From Paratinospora sagittata (Eukaryota > Streptophyta > Magnoliopsida > Ranunculales > Menispermaceae), in the NCBI GenBank assembly GCA_035771175.1, contig CM069598.1:9316314-9380313 (forward strand): a stretch of 64,000 bases of DNA, in the 5' to 3' direction. Shown here piece after piece: positions 63,412 to 64,000 of this stretch. How positions within the stretch are numbered: position 1 is the stretch's first letter; every line of letters starts with the position of its first letter. The notes beneath the pieces were generated by a model. That model had not been told where the DNA came from and made no database searches. It was given only the letters and a program-made list of their open reading frames with translations. Position numbers and translations under genes: made by a program.

Positions 63412-64000
63412 CTGAGAAAATATAAGGATATTGTCACAATTAAAGAAGTGGTTTTCCCCCACACATGATTTGCAGATAAACAGAGTAGATAAACCTGCAG
63501 AAGTTGGAATAACAAGAGACAACTAAAAATAAAAAAAAGCAAAACACAGCATTATGAATACCAATAGAATCAGTTACTTTTAATTTAAGCTTCCATCCAT
63601 CATTCAACAGTGTCAAATATTCTCTTCTGAACCATTAGCAGCCAGCCAAATGATACATGCTCAACTGGAAATGATCATATTTTGATAGGTCTAAGCAAGC
63701 CATACACCTACCATCCTCTATTATGGAGCCGCCCAAGACCTTTCACGTATTGCTGCACCCCATCATCACACAAAATCCATTGGTCACTGCATTATTCTGT
63801 GCTCAAGATTATAGTTGCTGCTTTCTGGCCTGACCTCAAGACCATAATTACACTATGCCTTACCTGGCCTGACCTTGAGATCATAATTACACTATCCCCA
63901 TTAATGTGCAAATACAGTCTCCATCAAAACCCTTTTTTGCAAAACATCTCGATGCTACTTGGTATAATTTTCCTTTTTAATTTGTCAGAATCAGATAGCT
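63412..64000. other. Intron or upstream part of the last gene
   Basis: Probably intron of the minus-strand gene ending at 62428. Near 63830-63900 a GGCCTGACCT-to-ACACTA stretch is repeated in tandem (CTGGCCTGACCTCAAGACCA and CTGGCCTGACCTTGAGATCA). No exon could be supported. Confidence 0.4.

Overview
The window is nuclear DNA from a flowering plant, almost certainly a eudicot; the species cannot be told. The genes have many GT-AG introns, the intergenic DNA is AT-rich, polyubiquitin genes carry leader introns, and the spacers and introns hold typical plant transposons (L1-type LINEs with an RNase H domain, a copia LTR element, tRNA-derived SINEs, hAT-like non-autonomous elements and long foldback repeats). 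Gene models were built by hand from splice sites, reading phase and recalled Arabidopsis family members. In every model the exon phases close.

Layout. 135-10327 (+): 3' part of an ATXR2 SET-domain methyltransferase gene, with a 4.7-kb intron full of transposons. 11154-16615 (-): complete PEX22 (peroxisomal membrane anchor for PEX4). 18210-18970 (-): a U/P-type cyclin. 18971-23541: repeat-rich spacer with a 1.5-kb foldback. 23542-33276 (+): 20-exon gene for a chorein-domain, bridge-like lipid-transfer protein (UHRF1BP1/BLTP3-like, 1222 aa). 36797-38626 and 41837-42982 (+): two polyubiquitin genes in tandem (8 and 5 units) with similar promoters and leader introns. 43684-47748: two degenerate LINEs, one on each strand. 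47989-48546: a small hAT-like element. 49746-50360 (-): a small protein with a likely plastid transit peptide. 50387-55499 (+): a copia retrotransposon at the 5' end of that gene. 56583-61406 (+): FIE, the WD40 subunit of Polycomb complex PRC2. 62428-63411 (-): C-terminal part of an unrecognised gene running off the window.

The host genes are housekeeping or chromatin genes with no shared pathway. ATXR2 and FIE both act on histone methylation, and PEX22 and polyubiquitin both belong to ubiquitin biology, but this looks like ancestral gene order rather than a functional cluster. From memory, the Arabidopsis counterparts lie in two groups on chromosome 3 (ATXR2/PEX22/cyclin, and chorein protein/FIE), so conserved microsynteny is likely.

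I found no clearly new gene system. The most unusual structure is the copia insertion. It is flanked by a 142-bp direct duplication of the host gene's 5' end instead of a 5-bp target duplication. It has separated an intact reading frame from its apparent native promoter, it lacks a recognisable gag, and it carries an antisense fusion of two host gene fragments (CIPK kinase and armadillo-repeat).
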